Of a stretch of DNA of 8,700 nucleotides, positions 6,273 to 8,700 are shown one piece after another (position 1 is the stretch's first letter; every line of letters starts with the position of its first letter). The position numbers and the translations under genes were made by a program. Source of the stretch: Ruminococcaceae bacterium UBA737 (lineage in GTDB: Bacteria > Bacillota > Clostridia > Oscillospirales > Acutalibacteraceae); NCBI GenBank assembly GCA_002297415.1, contig DBKZ01000070.1:1-8700 (forward strand), in the 5' to 3' direction. The notes beneath the pieces were generated by a model. That model was not told where the DNA came from. It searched no databases and saw only the letters and a list, made by a program, of their open reading frames with translations.

Positions 6273-7456
6273 GAAAATTTAGACCCCTTAGACCCTTTTG
6301 AGCCGAAGCTTGCTCCGGAGAGGATATTTGTTTTTATCGTAAATGTGAGGTTATCGCGGTTTCTTTGTCTTTTAAAGGCGATATCCGCAAGCCTGTCAAT
6401 AAGCTCGGTGTATTTAATTCCCGAAGCTTCCCAAAGGTAAAATGCGAGAGAACCCGGGATAGTGTTTATCTCGTTTGCAAAAACCTCTCCCGACTCAGAG
6501 TCCAAAAGATAATCTATTCTTACAACTCCGCTCGATCCCGTCGCTTTCATAATTTTTACAGAAAGCGCTCTTATCTTTTCTGAAAGCTCCTCGCTTATAT
6601 CGGCAGGAATTTTTCTGCCTAAGGAAGCCATTCCCTTTGATTTTGAATTTCCCTCGTATTTATCCGCATAGGAAAGAATTTCATCGTGCATAAAAGGCTC
6701 CTCGCAAACGCTTGCGATACAGCTGTCCGCGTCGCCTAAAACAGAGCAATTTATTTCCCTTAAATTCTCAACCGCTCTTTCGGCGAGAATTTTTTCCGCA
6801 AAGGACGAAGCAAGGGAAATTGCGCTTTCAAGCTCGGTTTCGTTATTAACCTTAGTAATTCCTACGCTTGAGCCTAAATTTGCGGGCTTTATAATAAGCG
6901 GATAGCCTATTTTTTCTCCTATCGCCTTGATAAAATGCTCCTTGTCGGCGCTATACTCTCTTGAACGGAAGGTCATACAGTCAAGCACGGGCAGACCCGC
7001 CGATTTAAGAACGCTTTTAAATACCGCCTTATCCATTCCTACAGCGGCTGAAATTATATCGCAGCTGATATACGGCAGATTTAAAAACTCAAAATAGCCT
7101 GCCATTGTTCCGTCCTCGCAGTTTGTTCCGTGAACGATAGGAAATGCCAAATCGATAACGGTATCCTTGCTTTTCTTAAAAAAACCGGAAACAAGAGTTC
7201 TCATAACGGTTTTGTTTTTAAGCCTTATAAAGGTTACCTGCTCGCATTTTTTTACAAGCTCGTCAAGATTTCCCTTAAAGCTTTCAATATCAAAAAGCAA
7301 AGGAGAAGTAAACATTTCGCCGTCCTTTGTTACATAAACGGGAATGACCTCGTATTTACTGCGGTCAATTGCGTTCATCGCCTGAACGGCGGAAATTACA
7401 GAAACCTCATGCTCTACCGAGCGGCAACCGAAAAATACCGCCATGTTTGTTTTCAT
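6269..7456 (-). CDS. ddl: D-alanine--D-alanine ligase
   Basis: The enzyme condenses two D-alanines with ATP to give the dipeptide used by MurF in peptidoglycan synthesis. It is a 395-residue ATP-grasp protein. Visible are the N-terminal SVEHEVSVISA (13-23), HGTNCEDG (109-116), MDK (141-143), the ATP-binding IIKPANLGSSVG (188-199), REIN (233-236), and the Mg2+ ligands D315 in RIDY and E329 and N331 in NEIN. In the omega-loop YADKY (263-267), K266-Y267 fit the Lys-Tyr pair of E. coli DdlB; Phe in place of the Tyr marks D-lactate enzymes, so a D-Ala-D-Ala product is expected. The ATG at 7456 is preferred because GAGG lies nine bases upstream; the in-frame GTG at 7471 overlaps that site. The protein runs about 30 residues past the usual end with a GSK-rich tail. 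Confidence 0.94.
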   Translation of the reverse strand: MKTNMAVFFGCRSVEHEVSVISAVQAMNAIDRSKYEVIPVYVTKDGEMFTSPLLFDIESFKGNLDELVKKCEQVTFIRLKNKTVMRTLVSGFFKKSKDTVIDLAFPIVHGTNCEDGTMAGYFEFLNLPYISCDIISAAVGMDKAVFKSVLKSAGLPVLDCMTFRSREYSADKEHFIKAIGEKIGYPLIIKPANLGSSVGITKVNNETELESAISLASSFAEKILAERAVENLREINCSVLGDADSCIASVCEEPFMHDEILSYADKYEGNSKSKGMASLGRKIPADISEELSEKIRALSVKIMKATGSSGVVRIDYLLDSESGEVFANEINTIPGSLAFYLWEASGIKYTELIDRLADIAFKRQRNRDNLTFTIKTNILSGASFGSKGSKGSKFS

Positions 7457-7465
7457 CAGAAAAGA

Positions 7466-7469
7466 CCTC
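7466..7469 (-). promoter_or_regulatory. ddl ribosome binding site
   Basis: GAGG lies nine bases before the ATG at 7456, in the short gap after murF. It overlaps the last base of an in-frame GTG at 7471, which therefore cannot be the start used with this site. Confidence 0.7.
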
Positions 7470-7479
7470 ACTTAAAGTT

Positions 7480-8700
7480 TTATTTTAAATAGTTATCGGG
7501 TAAATCGTTTTCAAGCAGGCAGACGGTGTTATCGTCCGCAAGATTTAAAAATATTTCGAGCGCCTGTGAAAAGCTCTTTGCTTCAAAAAGCTTTTCTTTG
7601 TCAAATCCCGATTTCAAAGCGCCCTCTTTTACAGGTGCCGAATACCTTTCGCCTACAAGAATTATAAAATCGCAGGTTTTGGCGCATGCGGTGCCGAAAT
7701 TGAAATTGCAGTCATGCTCCTTTTCGCCGAGCTCTATAAGACCCGGGGTTATAACGGCTTTTTTCTTTGTATCAAAGTTTGACAGCGTTTCAACCGCCGC
7801 AATACAGCCCTCGGGGTTAGAATTATATGCGTCGTCAATTATAAGCGAGCCGTTTTTGAATTTTTTAAGCTCTAATCTGTGCTCGGTAGGTTTCAGTGCG
7901 GAAATTGCAAAGGCTATGTCCTCATTTGAAACGCCGAGAATATGCGCTAAGCCTGCAGAAGCTACAATATCCGTAACGCTGTGGCGGCCCAAAAGCCTTG
8001 TCGAAACGGGAATTCTGTCATTTTTTAAAATAAGGTCAAAGCTTGTGCCGTTTTTTGAAAAGCTTATGTTTTCCGCGCGGTAGTCTGTATTTTCTCCGAA
8101 AAAGACCGTGTTGTTATCGGGCTTCACCCTTGTTCTTATGTTTTCGTTTCCGCCGTTTACAAGGCAGATTCCGCCGTTTTTCAGTACCGCATCGTTTAAC
8201 TCGAATTTGGTTTTAAAAATATTATCGATGGATTTAAATGTATCAAGGTGCTGTTCGCCGACGGCGGTTATAATTCCGTACTGCGGATTTACAATTTCGC
8301 AAATCTCTTTTATATCGCCGATATTTTTCGCTCCCATTTCGCAGACGAAAATTTCGGTGTTCGGGCGGAGATACTCGCGCACCGTTCTTACAACTCCCAT
8401 CGGCGTGTTAAAGCTGTGCGGCGTGCAGACGGTGTTATATTTCTCGCTTAAAATTCTTGTTAAAATGAATTTTGTGGTTGTTTTGCCGTAGCTCCCCGTA
8501 ATACCGATAACCTTTAAATTCCTGTTTTCGGCAAGCCTTTTTTTTGCGTCGGCAATATATTTCTTCGCCGCGGCTTTCTCAACAGGCAGTGTAAGTGCCC
8601 AAGAAACAAGGGTCAAAACAGGCGTAAGGCAGGAAAGGAAAGAAAAAATATTGAAAAATACCGTATCGGCGGTCTTTGAAATTCCGATATTAAGTAATAC
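7480..8700 (-). CDS. murF: Membrane-anchored MurF-type Mur ligase (5' partial)
   Basis: UDP-MurNAc-tripeptide:D-alanyl-D-alanine ligase, the last cytoplasmic step in making the peptidoglycan precursor. The frame is open to the window edge with 406 residues visible, so the TTG at 8616 is not the true start. Counted from the first visible codon, residues about 14-39 are hydrophobic (FFNIFSFLSCLTPVL and onwards), the end of an N-terminal membrane region. The Mur ligase core follows: P-loop TGSYGKTTTK (68-77), EMGAKNIGDI (121-130), the GEQHLDTF segment (148-155), K165 in TKFEL as the candidate carbamylated lysine, PTEHRLELK (271-279) and DDAYNSNP (289-296). The ending LLENDLPDNY is not that of E. 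coli MurF. The adjacent ddl supports MurF over other Mur ligases. The stop is 23 bases before the ddl start. Confidence 0.88.
   Translation of the reverse strand, partial: VLLNIGISKTADTVFFNIFSFLSCLTPVLTLVSWALTLPVEKAAAKKYIADAKKRLAENRNLKVIGITGSYGKTTTKFILTRILSEKYNTVCTPHSFNTPMGVVRTVREYLRPNTEIFVCEMGAKNIGDIKEICEIVNPQYGIITAVGEQHLDTFKSIDNIFKTKFELNDAVLKNGGICLVNGGNENIRTRVKPDNNTVFFGENTDYRAENISFSKNGTSFDLILKNDRIPVSTRLLGRHSVTDIVASAGLAHILGVSNEDIAFAISALKPTEHRLELKKFKNGSLIIDDAYNSNPEGCIAAVETLSNFDTKKKAVITPGLIELGEKEHDCNFNFGTACAKTCDFIILVGERYSAPVKEGALKSGFDKEKLFEAKSFSQALEIFLNLADDNTVCLLENDLPDNYLK

Noticed and set aside
5572..6282. Long plus-strand open frame opposite the metal exporter (236 residues)
   Set aside because: It has no recognisable motifs and no suitable ribosome site, and lies antisense to a gene with clear family motifs. 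The same applies to the plus-strand frames at 7526-8083 and 8108-8491 opposite murF.
8614..8616. TTG as the start of murF
   Set aside because: The frame is open upstream to the window edge with hydrophobic, protein-like sequence, and no ribosome binding site is seen before this codon.

Overview
The window looks like ordinary chromosome of a low-to-mid GC Firmicute, most likely a clostridial gut-type bacterium (Oscillospiraceae/Ruminococcaceae-like). The reasons are strong GGAGG-type ribosome binding sites, GTG and TTG starts, AT-rich intergenic DNA with sigma-A promoters, a YhaM-type exoribonuclease, and a membrane-anchored MurF beside a Ddl of a clostridial type. The taxonomic placement is inference from protein style and not from a marker gene. 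Every supported gene lies on the minus strand, so the biological reading order runs from high to low coordinates.

Region 1 (8700 to 5097) is a cell-wall precursor operon. It holds murF (its 5' end lies outside the window), ddl, and a cation diffusion facilitator whose start codon overlaps the ddl stop by 4 nt. Ddl makes D-Ala-D-Ala and MurF attaches it to the UDP-MurNAc-tripeptide. The transporter carries metal-site residues that suggest Mn2+ export.

Region 2 (5096 to 2591) is a complete polar amino acid ABC importer, probably for glutamine. A near-consensus promoter is followed by the lipoprotein binding protein, a long hairpin, the permease, and an ATPase that overlaps the permease and starts at GTG. 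A strong intrinsic terminator closes the unit.

Region 3 (2590 to 2293) is an approximately 300 bp non-coding stretch. It holds a cluster of nested inverted repeats bounded by imperfect terminal inverted repeats (a MITE-like element), then five tandem 7-bp repeats, then the purA promoter.

Region 4 (2292 to 1) is a purine/RNA operon: purA (a divergent adenylosuccinate synthetase), then yhaM four bases later, then the probable TTG start of another gene that runs off the left edge.

Most of the content is housekeeping. I found no phage, defence, CRISPR, tRNA or rRNA feature. The most unusual parts are the repeat-rich intergenic element next to the purA promoter, the substituted active-site motifs in PurA, the G.U-paired hairpin inside the ABC operon, and the duplicated C-terminal domain of the metal transporter.
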